A stretch of DNA of 64,000 nt, from the NCBI GenBank assembly GCA_950295325.1, contig OX485805.1, forward strand, positions 30,865,501 through 30,929,500. Reading direction: 5' to 3'. Below, in pieces: positions 24,985 through 36,320 of this stretch. A program made the translations under genes and the position numbers. The notes under the pieces were generated by a model. It was not told the DNA's origin. It saw nothing but the letters and a program-made list of their open reading frames with translations, and searched no databases. Each line of letters starts with the position of its first letter. The first letter of the stretch is position 1. Source of the DNA: Polytrichum commune (Eukaryota > Streptophyta > Polytrichopsida > Polytrichales > Polytrichaceae).

Positions 24985-25143
24985 CTACACCGTTTATGGT
25001 ATTAAGTGTCACATGCGTAATGGTATCACTTACCCTCTTTTGAGCATATGTTAGGTTACACTATTGGCAATTAGCAAATGTGATACTTTGAGACCTCTAG
25101 ACATCTAGTTTAGGCCCTTGGCAAAATACCATACATGGTGTAG
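24985..25143. mobile_element. Short MITE with CTACACC terminal repeats
   Basis: The left end reads CTACACCGTTTATGGTAT and the right end ATACCATACATGGTGTAG, an 18-bp inverted repeat with two mismatches that bounds about 159 bp with no coding capacity. It shares its terminus with the element at 33,574-33,798. The target-site duplication is unclear. Confidence 0.65.
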
Positions 25144-26576
25144 TGTCATTTTCAAGGAACCCAAGTCCGTACCCTTTTAACTTACTTTTTTCCATCACGC
25201 CGAATGTGAGGGCAACATGTGTGAAACTTCGTGACTTTAGGGAACTATGTATTAAGATTGGGGGGTACCAAAAATAGATTTGTCTACTCTATAGGTGTCT
25301 GATTAAGATAAGTAACAAAATTAGGCACATATATCTTAAAGAGTAAGAGAATCCCTGCTTCGATCTCTTCTGATTTTTGCATCTCAACTTTGTTTCTGAA
25401 AATTGAAATGACAACATTCATGATTTGCAATTGGTTAACTAGATGAGACAGCTCCCAGCCCGATCCAACGGCCAGAAATGTTTGTGGAGTTTGAAAGTGC
25501 CCACGTACCTTACACATGGCAGATCTGCTGCAACTCATTCACAAAACCATGTTGCAGCCAGGATGAGGATTGGATTTAGTTAAGCTGATTAGTCCTGGGA
25601 ATAAGGGTCTAGATTCAACATCTCCCATTCCTCTTATGCATTCCTCTTTCGAATCTTTCGAATCGCCTTCCTTTGGAGTTGAAAAAGTCTGGCATGTAAG
25701 TGCTAGCATATGCAGGTGTTATTCGGTTACTTCTCTTAATCCATACTTGATTGGTGTGTGGTTGAGGATCAGAGAACAAACAGCATAAAAGACGCATGTT
25801 TAGAAGAGATTGGACTACTACTTCAAATGTTATTAGCCACATCACTCAATAGTGAATACAAATTTGAGAACCTGTGTATTCAGTTGAGAAATCAACAAAC
25901 TCGAACTTAGATTACCATTACTAAAACGAGGTCCAATTTAATCTCATTGTTGCTTATGCTTCATAGTGGATTTGCTAATGCAACACAAGTGCAGTGGAAG
26001 TTGGAGGACAAGAAATTAAAACGAATAACACCCACATACCTTTCAGATGTAGGGATTGCAGATGCAAATGTTTATACACAAACTAAGTTGACATGGAAAT
26101 GTGGTGACAAGCATTTCCATGTCCTTCAGACAGAATGCACAAGGATTGGATTGAAGTTATTCTTTCTGTGTTGAAAGAGGAAAAAGCATTGCAGTGTGTG
26201 GATCATTGCAAACTAGTGCTTAATTGTTTTCTTATACAGACCTCGTGAATAATTTACAGCCAAAAAATTGCAATTGTCAAGTCTACCCTAAATGTGTATC
26301 TATTGATCGATCATAACCTGCCAGACACGATCAGAGTGAAGCAGGTCACTCCGGGGACCTATCGCTCCCCTCAATTTCTTCACCTACCCGTAGGGAACTA
26401 CTACAGGCAGGCAACCACTAAGTTTAACTTACTACATGCACCTTCTTGTACAAAAAAGTCGGAGAGACGGGATCGGAGGTGCACATAACGTCGAGAACCA
26501 AAGTAAAATCGGGCATAGTTTACAACTGGACACTAATCAATAAGTCCACTCACCATCACAAACGGGAGGCATTTGT
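25144..26576. other. Intergenic and 3' flank of the NPH3-like gene
   Basis: No convincing gene. A 75-codon frame at 25,947-26,174 (plus) has no recognised domain. 25,735-25,860 repeats text found at 21,930-22,060. The part from about 26,300 to 26,570 is less AT-rich and may be 3' untranslated sequence of the minus-strand gene. Confidence 0.5.
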
Positions 26577-26611
26577 AATGATAATGATGATGATGATGAT
26601 GATGATAATAG
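26577..26611. repeat. (ATG)n microsatellite
   Basis: About nine tandem trinucleotides (ATG/ATA) lie immediately 3' of the stop codon of the NPH3-like gene, so probably in its 3' untranslated region. Confidence 0.9.
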
Positions 26612-26619
26612 AGTGAGTA

Positions 26620-29600
26620 CTATGAAATAGAGTTTCTCCATCTTTGCACCGAGGATGTGGAGGTGATGGAGTGTGACCTTCGGCGCTGCTCCGTGGCCGA
26701 TGTCGGAGTGGACTGGTCGTGGGAGGGTGTGGAGTCGTGCGTGGGGGCGATGGACTCGTCATCCTTGTGTGGGTATTCGAAGTCGCTCTTTGAATGGTTG
26801 AATAGGTTCGGTGGCTTCATGTGGCTGCTTAGCCTCCTCCATCCGCTTGTCCAGCCGGAGGTTGAATGGCTCTTCGACTTTGACAGCTTCTCAACCTGCA
26901 CGTCATTGTTGGGAGGTCATGTCAATTCATGTGAAAAACAGAGGTTCCAACAACTCAATCCCTTGAGATTTCAGAGGTTGATTCAAATAGAAACAGAGTA
27001 GCAGGTATGATGGCTATCAACAACATCTAAAACCATAGAAATTTGAGAGGTCAATTTATATGGAAGCAGAAAGGAAGGCTGTCAACACCAATTTCAAACG
27101 GCAGCATTTTGAGAGGTCCACTCATAGGGAAACAAAGTAACAGAAAGGAAGGCGGTTGTCAACAACATCCCAAACTGCAAGACTTGGAAGGGGGATTCAT
27201 ATGGAAACATGAAAGCAGAAAGGCATTTGGCTTGCTTTCAAAACATTTCAAACAGTAGAAAATTGAGGTCAGGTCATATGCAAACAGAGGAACAGAAAGG
27301 AAGGCAGAGGCTTTCAACAACATTGCAAAGCCTGGAAATATATGTAGAATGCGGAGAGACACCTGTTGTGTCATGCCCGTGTAATCTTGTTCAAGATCGG
27401 AGAATTTGGACTTCATTCTTTCAATTTCTTGTTTGAGGGACTTGATGTCCCGCCGTGCACTTTGCCAGCTCTCTTGCAGGGATAACCCACCGGCATTGGA
27501 ATTATCGAGTCGAGGAACACCAGGCTGGTTGGTTCCGGCCTGTGATTGCTCTCGCGTGGATGGGCGTGCGCTATCGGCTCCCTGATCTCGGTTTTTCCTC
27601 ACAAGGGTGTTCCCCGTGATAGCATTCCGAAGCTTCACTTGCTCGCTAAACAAAACCTGAGCAAAGAGTTCACGACAACAGAAAATGTCAGCCAAACACA
27701 CAACAAACCAAAATAAGTCTCCAAAACCTCGCAACAATAAACTTCATTCAACGGGTCTCCTGGGTAGAGAGTTTGTTGTTTTGCATACAACTCCTTCCAG
27801 CTCGGTGCATGATTGGAGGTTGTCTGTAGCTTTGAACATTCTATATCGGTCAATTGAGGTACAAACTCGTTTTGGCATGCCAAGAGGTGCTAGAATTAAA
27901 ATTTTACATGGTCCCCACTCCACCGAAATTGGTTGCTCTTCACTCAAATTCAAACACTACCTCCCACCATGGATCACTAAGTGGAAAGAGGTTGTTGATA
28001 TTGTATGAAAAACTACCCTAAACTGCCGTTAAGTTGAAGGATAACTCTAATGCACATTCGAAGCGATTCCAGTCTACAGTGTGGCTTGAGGGATTTACCT
28101 GAACAACCACACGAAGAGGTAGGCGCTCGTTTTGGGCGGCATGTAAGCAAGCTTCCAGGGAGAGCCGTTGACAGTCCATAACACGACATAGTTTCTTACG
28201 CTCGTGCTCTGTCATTGTTGGATGGGTCTGAGAAACGATGCAAAAGCATGAGTAAGAACAAATTCCAATCCTAAGAAGTTTGTTCGGTACTCAAGAAGTT
28301 GAACAACGATAAGGAACACGGCATAAGAAATTGACGAGCCAGATTATAACCTTGAGGTACGTATCAATTGCTCTGTAAAGTCCATCATCCGAGGGCCGTG
28401 AGAATTCGGGTAGCGATTCTGCAAGGACTTGGAATTTCGAAAGAGGCAGGTTGGTGTCCCTGGCAACTTCGGCAAGGTAGGCATCCATAAGCTTGGCGAC
28501 TTTGATTTTCGTTGTTGGTGGTGCAGGGTGAGGTTTGCTCGCACCATTTTCGAAGACGGACAGCTGTTTCTCCGGTGTTACACTCCTCGTTGGACTAGTT
28601 GCACCGGAATGATCCTGAAATAAATCAAACATCATGCCCACCAAAATCAATGTCAGGCACTGATAAGTTGCATTCAAACAATTTTTCTACGAACATCAAT
28701 GGTATGCGACATCTCCATGCAACTTGTCATCACAGGAATATGCCATGTCTGTTTAACCAGAGAAACAAACATGACATGTTTCTCTGCCAACTAACAGGGG
28801 AACTCACGAGCTCAGATTGCACAGCTTGTCATAGCAGAACGATGCTGAACCTGACCATGTCATACTCAAAAGTACTACTCGAAAATCTCAAAAGAATCTT
28901 ATTCAACGCTAATGACATTTGCAGAAGGCGTTGAGCTCTAGTGCGTCTAGCTTCAGGAGAGCTCCAGATCCTACGTGTCAAGGTTTCAGGGTAGCCTAAA
29001 TACCAATGTGCGTTGCTTATGGCATGCGAAGTCTTCCGTCCATATCCAATACTGAGAAAGTTGGTGAAATAGTTCAAAATACCTATTGCAAGAATTCCCC
29101 GGTAAGATGAGATTTGTGAAGAAAAATATTTCATTGAGCAGATTGAAAGGGCTAACCTTGAGAAGGAACTGCTCTAAGATGCGCTGCACAACGTCGATGT
29201 CATACAAAGAGTCAGTGGAGCTTTGGGAGGATGGAATCAACAGATCGCTCAGTGAAGCATGTTCCATCTGCATGCCCACACGCCTCTCGAGCTCCCCTTT
29301 ACAAGGTGGGCCGGCACCTGAGAGACAAGCGACACGCAGCAATCTGAGCAGGAAGCTACATGAGACGGCGTCCAGCTGTGGGGGAAGCATACCAACGATG
29401 CCTTCTACCAAAGCCCTGTTTTCAATCTGATTATGGGAGGGTGCATCTTGTGTTTCTCGGACAACAATCTCCTTCCCTGTGATTCCCTGTGGGAGAGCCT
29501 CTGATTTGTTCACATCGACATGTTGCTGTTTGATCCGGCTCTTCTTTTCCAGCCCAGGCAGCCACTTGGTTGCGTATTGGGCTACGGCAGATCCAACCAA

Positions 29601-32357
29601 TGTGTATGCCATACCCTTCACCTTAATGGCGGTTATTACCCTGCTGAAAGCATCGAAGTTGAGCTGAATCACATCTTCCACCCACCAATCGTGAGGAATA
29701 TGTTTCCCAACTTGAGCTTGTTTCAAACCATCCCAAAGCACGGGTGGAGCACTGGAATTGCTTGAGAAACTCCACCGAATGCCATGTGGATCTGTGCATG
29801 CCTTCCATGCCACACTCTCACTGCACCGTCTGACGATCTGAAGCTCCTCTGCCCATGGAAGCAACCGATTGCAAGACTGCAGGACGGTGATGGAATCCTT
29901 CCAGGATGCAAGCACCACAAAGCTCAGGTAATGCTCGGTCTTGGACACAAGGTTGCCATCTTCCAGGCTATCCGTCATTTCGAGATACTCGGCTGCGCAG
30001 CGCAGAGTGGCCACATTTTGGGGAGTGAGCTCCACAGGGATGCCGTAGCAGAACTTGACAGCGAGCTCGAATGCTTCCGGCCCTCCAGGAATGGCGTCTA
30101 GCTTGATGTGATCGTTGTTTGTGTCTCGGGATTCGAAGACCAGGCGGTTGAGGCGGCCGCTCCGGGAGAGCAACGGAAACTGCAAAGCAAAGCGAAGCAC
30201 AAAGCAAAGTTAGTTCATATCCTACTCAGAGATCACAACCACTACAATTTCCCAAGGTATCAAAAACCTTGAGCAAAGAGACAGTAGTTCAGAGATCAAG
30301 TGGCAGCTAATGCAAGCAAATGTACCTTGTGAAGATGATACTCGCAGTCCATCACTTCCACTAGCAAATTGCTCTGAAGCTCCGTGGCTGCAAACCTGTA
30401 GACAATTATATACACATAGATTATTTACCATCCAAATTAAAACTAACAACTAGCCAAAACCATACAAGAATGATTATGTAATCCCACAGGGATCCTGCAT
30501 AAATTGGCTGGAGTGGCAATCTAGTAAAAGTGCCACTCAATCTCCATCTCGGAGTCGGCTACGTACATTGCTCCTCCAAAAATCTCGTGGTAACCAACAC
30601 CACCGCTACCAAAAAGACACATGCTACAACAAGAATTGAGGCAAGTCTGTTTCATTTCGTAACCACGGGATTGAAAGCAGCACCGGTCAGGCATACCAAG
30701 TTTGGCCAGATTTGTTTCCAGCTCTTCTGGAGAAGCTGGTTCCACGACCCCGATTGCTGTGCTCGGCAGGAACAACATGGTGGTTGCGATGCAGGCTGTG
30801 CAACTCTGCCTCTCGCTCGTACCCTGAATGGTAGCTCCGCAGAGAGGAGCTATTTTGCTTGTTGACAGGGTTGTCAACTTGGCCATGATGCAAAGATGTA
30901 GCTCGCGCTGTGCTCCTGGGTTGCAGAAAGTTACCACCATAATTATTCAAGCTATGGTCACCACCGTCTCTCTCCAAACTCGAAGGATGCGCAGCCGGGT
31001 GCAAGTTTGTCTGATCTCCTCCTTGAATCCCCTTCACAGTAAAGCCCCGAACAGAATCTTCCCTCACCTCATGACCGCCACCACCGCTTCTCAATGGGCT
31101 CACCGAGTGACCAGCTCCACGGAGACGAAGCCCATCATGAGGGAAGTTGAAGCTATTTCGACCATTGCTCTCCGTGACAAGCACACCTCCACGCGGGCTG
31201 TCACGATCAACCACATCGACAGAGCTCACCTGCTGCTGCTGCATCAAAGATGACCTCGGATGATGATGGATCCTGCTCACTTCGTCAATAACATCCTGGA
31301 ACATCGATGGCCCCATGTCCGCCACCCCGGGCAAGGAGGGTTTATCACCAACAACATCGTCAACTTTAACCTCCACTTTCTCCACATGATCAACTGCATC
31401 CGTAGTCCCTTGGTGGTGGATCCGGTTACGTGAGCGGCGAGCCTTCTCAGCAATCTCGTGCACCGCCTGCCGCACGGGGTTACTACTCATCATCTTCTGC
31501 TCCTGATCCTTCTCATATACCATCTGAAACTCCCCATTTGATAAATTCTCCTGCACACCGTTGACAGTTGCCTGCTGCTGTCGGTTTCGACTACTCCGTG
31601 TCGACGACCTCTCCTTCTTCGACTTCTCCAGACTAATCTGCATGGCTGCAGGTGTTGCAATATCGTCAACGGATCGAGGCTCAACCGCTGCCCCATGCAA
31701 GGTTGTGATCCTTTGCGCCCTAGCAGCCATCCCACCACCATGCTTAGCGGGGCTACTCGACTTTCTTCGCAGGAGCTCCTCAGAACCCGAATCCAACACA
31801 ACGATTGAACCTGCACCGTTCAGGAGGTGGTGGTGGTTACCACCTTCCGGAACTTGGCCACCTGCACGCAAACTAGCGAGGCGGGAGCGTAGGCTGCTAA
31901 GCTCGTCACGAGAATCGACACGAGTGACGGCATGCCCTTTCGTGCTCAGCATCTCAGGTAAATGCAGACTCGGGTGGTGCCCCCCAAACTCCTGCTGCTG
32001 ATGATTGATGGTCGCACCCACGCCAGCAAGCTGTACCGAGTTGGTGGCGATGTTGTTAATGGTGTCTCTCTCAAACTTTGTTTCGAATTTGACGTTGTCC
32101 AAAGTAGGTTCGTTGGTGGTGGTGGTGGTAACATGGGATGATGGTCCTCGCCGGGTTATGAGCTGCTCCGGGCTTGTTGTGGTGGTGGTAGTGTGATTTT
32201 GTTGATCGCTGTATAAGTAGTTGTTGGATGACTTGAGCAATTGTGACCGGGTTTGTTGTTTCTTCGCCGATGAGTAGCGGGTACCGTGGACAACAAGGCT
32301 GGCGGGCACCCCCGGTTCCCCACTCTTCGTCAACATCGACATCGGCTTCACAACCAT
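26620..32357 (-). CDS. NPH3-like: NPH3-type BTB protein, seven exons
   Basis: Adaptor of the NPH3/RPT2 family, which in flowering plants couples phototropin blue-light receptors to CUL3 ubiquitin ligases at the plasma membrane. I place the exons at 32,357-30,697, 30,395-30,326, 30,179-29,157, 28,614-28,351, 28,227-28,099, 27,656-27,363 and 26,895-26,620. All six introns are GT/AG and phases agree, giving 1,238 residues. Order: disordered, Ser/His/Gln-rich N-terminus (1-550); BTB (about 555-660, with [12 protein letters not shown] across a splice and [12 protein letters not shown]); NPH3 domain (742-1,055, from [18 protein letters not shown] through [11 protein letters not shown] and [16 protein letters not shown] to [15 protein letters not shown]); coiled coil (about 1,112-1,143); basic Ser-rich tail ending QRWRNSIS. 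The third-last Ser matches the C-terminal 14-3-3 site known in NPH3 and RPT2. The family usually has about 600-750 residues with a short N-terminus, so the ~550-residue extension is unusual. A downstream Met start is possible. Confidence 0.93.
26940..27340. repeat. Diverged 60-80 bp tandem repeats in intron 6
   Basis: The phrase 'caacaacatt.caaac' followed by 'ttgagaggtc..ttcatatggaaacagagtaacagaaaggaaggc' recurs about every 60-80 bp (near 27,022, 27,082, 27,159, 27,238 and 27,318). The array lies almost wholly inside intron 6 (26,896-27,362) of the NPH3-like gene and stops just short of exon 6. Confidence 0.75.
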
Positions 32358-33300
32358 CCTTCCCTACACTATAGCAGTAGCATCATCGTCGTCGTCGTCG
32401 TCATCTCCTCCTCATTGCCATCATGTCCTAATCTCAACACCCCCCATGTATATATGATCGTCACTTAACCTATCCTTCCCAAGTCTGATCCGAAAACATT
32501 AATACTTTGGCAACTGATTCTCTTCAGATACCATCACCTCAGATCCACCACCATGCAGTAGTACAATCACACCAGCAGGACTAACGGCGGGTTTCGGTCC
32601 ACCTTCACAACGTCTCAACCTGATCGATACTCTTCTACACTGACCCAACCCGATCGCCGAATGCCATTAACCTGCGATACCGCTGCCCAACCCTTCCACA
32701 TCTATCCCAAAAAATTGCACCTTGGCAACTGATGATCCGCCAGCTAGCTAGCTAGCGTCACCTCAGATCCACCGCCATGCAGTCAGTACTGATCCACCGC
32801 CAGAAGGCAAGATGAAGGTTTAAGGTCCACCACCTCGACTAAGTTACTCAACCTGATATGTACTCTTCTAAACCGACCCAACTTGATCGCCAAACGCCAT
32901 TAATCTGCGATGCGGTCGACCACAAGCAACGGATCGGCGCCCACCTCCAGCTGCAGGTCCTTCTCCTGGAGTCGCCGCCGTCGTTGTCGTCGACAGAAGA
33001 GAGTGTGCAGCCATTGCAGACAGGTCCAGCTCGACGTCGAGATGTGCCTGTAGCAATCTGCAGGAGACGCTGCAACGACGGGTAGTGTGGTGCATTGGGA
33101 GCAACTGTGGTACTAAGAAGCAGTTACCTAGAATGCGGGCTGAGAGAGAGGATCTAGGTGAGCGAGCGAGAGCGAGAGCTCGGATCGAGGGTAGGAATTC
33201 GCGGGTGGGAAAGAGCGAGGCGCGAGCGGAGGCGAGCATATGTGAGTGCCGAGCTGAAGAGCTGCCAAGCCTAGCCTAGCCTAAGTTAGATGGTTAGTTC
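32358..33300 (-). promoter_or_regulatory. 5' leader and promoter region of NPH3-like gene
   Basis: Upstream of the start at 32,357 the sequence remains GC-richer than the genome background for about 940 bp. It holds a GAC/GTC trinucleotide run at about 32,385-32,402, a GCTAGCTAGCTAGC stretch near 32,742, a duplicated segment (32,507-32,678 and 32,722-32,911), and a GA/CT-rich stretch with GAGCGAGCGAGAGCGAGAGC at about 33,160. On the gene's strand this last part is a pyrimidine-rich run, as is common near plant transcription starts. No TATA box is assigned. The transcription start is inferred to lie between about 32,900 and 33,290. Confidence 0.5.
32507..32911. repeat. Tandem duplication in the NPH3-like leader
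   Basis: Copy 1 (32,507-32,678) and copy 2 (32,722-32,911) both run from TTGGCAACTGAT through CACCTCAGATCCACC and CCATGCAGT to CGCCATTAATCTGCGAT-type sequence. They are offset by 215 bp at the left end and 233 bp at the right end, so small insertions followed the duplication. Confidence 0.8.
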
Positions 33301-33573
33301 CTCCCCCGACGCCCTGCCTGGCGGCCCTTGTTTTGTTTTTTCTTGTTTTTTCTTGTAATTTGCACCTCTCTCATGACTCTATCTTCATGTCACGGAGCAG
33401 ACTCTATCACACTGTGCTTTACTAGGGTGGTGCTATTTACTATATGTTTGTTTATTGTTCCGTTACCAGACTCTATTTCTGGGTTTCCACAGACTTCGCA
33501 GCACGGTAAGTTGTTCCTCTTATAAGGTAAGGTAAGGTAAGGTAGATGGGTCTTAAATGGTTACTTTTCCCAC
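33301..33573. repeat. Intergenic with (AGGTA)4 at 33,524-33,544
   Basis: Mostly T-rich intergenic sequence with no gene. Four tandem AGGTA units end at 33,544 and run into TAGATGGGTCTTAAATGG. The phrase AGGTAGATGGNTCTTAA is also present near 21,880 and 24,457. Confidence 0.7.
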
Positions 33574-33798
33574 CTACACCGGTGATGGTATTTAGTGTCA
33601 CTTACTGTTAAGAGTTACGCATTGCTATAACATTTTATAGTTGATGTGCGTTTTCACAAAGTAAAGATATTAGTGTTTTGTAGTGTCCAAGTAACCAATT
33701 CGACCTTTTTTGGTAAAGAAAATTGGATCTATAATAGAAAGTTATAGCACAATGAAAGGTTGAATAGTAAGTGACACTAAATACCATAAATGGTGTAG
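33574..33798. mobile_element. MITE, 225 bp
   Basis: The terminal inverted repeats are about 31 bp with three mismatches: left CTACACCGGTGATGGTATTT then AGTGTCACTTA; right the complement, ending TGGTGTAG. Flanks CCCAC and TCCAC could be a 5-bp target duplication with one mismatch. No coding capacity. It shares its ends with the element at 24,985 and the inner AGTGTCAC motif with the palindromic MITE family. Confidence 0.8.
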
Positions 33799-34648
33799 TC
33801 CACTTCTCCTAGGATATGAAACATGGGACAATGGTCCATTCCCATATGGCTTTACCATTGACACCAACACAAAGCAAGATCATTGTTGCTTACCACATCT
33901 CAAACCATAGACTTGCCTGTGAAAATGGATGGTGGTCTACCGTCCTTGTTTCTAGAGATAATAGATTATGCCACTTTTTCTTTTATAATCAAGGCTTTTT
34001 TTCGCACTTGTCACAAACCAAAACAAAGGCATGTAAATCTTGCACGTTGAACGAAAAATGAGAATGAAAAAATGCCCGCCATATGGAAAGGCAAAAAAAT
34101 GAAAATTAAATAAATAAGTAAATAAGTAAAGGTCCCTCAACCATATCCCATAACTATGGGCAAACAATGTTGTATCCCATAATATATATGCCATCCTTCG
34201 ATTCGAAGTGATGTAGGAGATATGAATCAACTTCTACACTTGTAAGTGACACCTAACTAAATTCAATTGGGATTGAATTTTCAATGGGAATGTCATCACA
34301 AAACACGAGTTGAACATAATTTTTGCATAGTGTGATGATGTATGCAAGGGAGCTTCAATATTGTTTATGAAAGAAGTAGCTCGTACTAATACATAGGATT
34401 GGAGGTAAAGGGTTTCATTGAAGAATTTGAGTAGACTTGAGCAAACTAAACATTGCAACAATTCCCATAAACTAAAATCCACTCATGTTTCCAGAAGCAA
34501 TAGCAAGGGGCGAAGTTGGAGTGAGATGGGTGTTTAGAAACAACAAACATGGACGAAGCCTAGTGGGGTCTACTAAAAGGTTAGTAATCATTGCATCCCA
34601 CACCCTACCATACATCAATATTTAACGTGGACTACCAATAGGCCACTA
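33799..34648. other. Intergenic, no supportable gene
   Basis: AT-rich sequence without a credible frame, RNA gene or long repeat that I could identify. Confidence 0.5.
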
Positions 34649-34977
34649 CCGTAACACCATAGCAGGTTCATCACCTGGCGAACGAATATTTATTTATTTT
34701 GAAAAAACAAGGTTCGTTTGCTTTAAATTTTTTTTTTTGAAATTCGTTCTTCTATTTTGAGGAAAAAAAATAATTCGTCCTGGAACAGAGTAGATGTACC
34801 GGGATGACAACTTAAATTGATTTTTTCAACAGAGTTTGCTTCACCCAACTTTCTGGATTTTCGTTCTTTTCATAATATAATTTTCCATAATTTCGTTCTT
34901 CATGGCCTGGAATTTCTGATTTTTTTCGTTTTTTTTTTTTGGAATTATTTAAGAACGAACCTGCTATGGTGTTACGG
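34649..34977. mobile_element. Stowaway/Tc1-mariner-type MITE, 329 bp
   Basis: Perfect 21-bp terminal inverted repeats (left CCGTAACACCATAGCAGGTT plus C at 34,649-34,669; right the exact complement at 34,957-34,977). Both ends are flanked by TA, the target duplication of Tc1/mariner-type elements. The interior is rich in homopolymer T and A and has no coding capacity. Perfect ends suggest a recent insertion. Confidence 0.92.
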
Positions 34978-35816
34978 TATACTATTTTTCAGTCAACTAA
35001 ATGTGACTTTCTTTACAATTTTGCTTCTACTTGACATGGGTTGCTTGAGTTTGTAGAAACTTTGAGTCAATGTGAAACAAATCATTGGATGAGGCATGGC
35101 AATTTTGTGGGAGCATCAATTAGTGATATACCAATCGGCCACATCTCATGTAACTTTGACACAAAAAAATACTTGGCATTCCCTCGAGTATTGCATTTTG
35201 TGAAAGGGGATTTTTTTAACTTCAAAATGCTACCAAGAGCCACTTGCAAGCTTCATTGAGTTTGGACACTTTGGATGCTTTGATGTGAGTATCATTACGT
35301 GGGATGGAGTTGGAGAATATGGATTTGAGTTATGGCGCAACATGAGGAATCAACGACTCCTTATTTTGTACTACACGTATTTTTTACTACATTTATCTTC
35401 AAAAAAATACGAGTTTATCTTCAATTTTGTGTGAAAGATTAAGATTTTCTCAACCTATCATTTGAAAACGTAGTTATTGATGTGGTCCATCACATTGAAA
35501 GGCCAAAAAAAATAGTAACTTGTCAAACAAAACGAAGGAGGACCCGTCAAAAAGGAGCATTGCTTATAATGCAATTGAAAACAAGGCACGCTCTGTGTTG
35601 GAATGTCACCTATGTAACCCCATTAGAGATAAGTTCTTGTCATTGTTCGAGAATGTAGTACCAAGGAGCCTCAAGTATTTCTTTCAGTTAGACGTGCCAA
35701 TCGACATTAACCTTTATCTCATAGAGGCTACAAATTAGCCAATTTGAAACAATTATGATGCACTTTCATTTCCATTAGCATGTTGGCGTTATAAACTTTA
35801 AAACCAATTGCATTTC
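34978..35816. other. Intergenic, no supportable gene
   Basis: AT-rich sequence. The short frames at 35,041-35,259 and 35,520-35,738 show no domain. Confidence 0.5.
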
Positions 35817-36320
35817 ATTTACCAAATAACCAAAGTCTTTCCTAAAAACCGGGTGAAGGTCTCTCGGTTATGGAGGAGCCACCCCAGCTATCCCGGTGCA
35901 CCCACAAGAATTTGCTCGGGAGATTCTCGAGTAGGTTTTAGTTGAGTAGCTTTCACACATGTTCATAGTTTTACCTACCAAGCAATGACATGTTGGATAG
36001 TTTTTGAAGCAAGGCCAAATGCCTTACTTCTCATATGCTTTACCATTGGTTTTTGTTAATGAAGCTCCTCGTGCCCTCATAGCTAAAACTAAGAGGACCT
36101 GTCACAAGGGCCAGTGGCAACACTTTTGAAGGTCCTACAATCTTGCCTCGTTCTAGGCACATGATGGGAGGGTCGGTGCTTGAGGTTTAAAACCTCTCCT
36201 ATTAAACCATGCTACGCCCTTTGCCAACGAGGCTTGGGACTAGATAGCGTCGATGGTGTGGAGGCTAAGTTTGGTTTTGCTAAAGTCGGGTGGGAAGGGG
36301 ACATTAGGTAACACGAGATG
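35817..36320. repeat. Dispersed ~500-bp repeat, copy A
   Basis: Aligns by eye along its full length with 48,896-49,400. Both share CCAAATAA(C/T)CAAAG, CTCTCGGTTAT, GAGTAGGTTTTAGTT(G/A)AGTAG, GCTCCTCGTGCCCTCATAG and GCTAAAGTC(G/A)GGTGGG. This copy lacks the clear left terminal repeat seen in copy B. Non-coding. Confidence 0.8.

Noticed and set aside
25947-26174. 75-codon frame with a possible protease-like tail
   Set aside because: No DTG/DSG active-site motif of a retroviral-type protease and no other retrotransposon parts nearby.
29086-30101. Plus-strand frames opposite the BTB/NPH3 exon 3
   Set aside because: Antisense shadows of an exon with clear family motifs.
30828-32196. Plus-strand frames inside the NPH3-like first exon
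   Set aside because: They mirror a long, GC-richer minus-strand exon supported by splicing and domain content.
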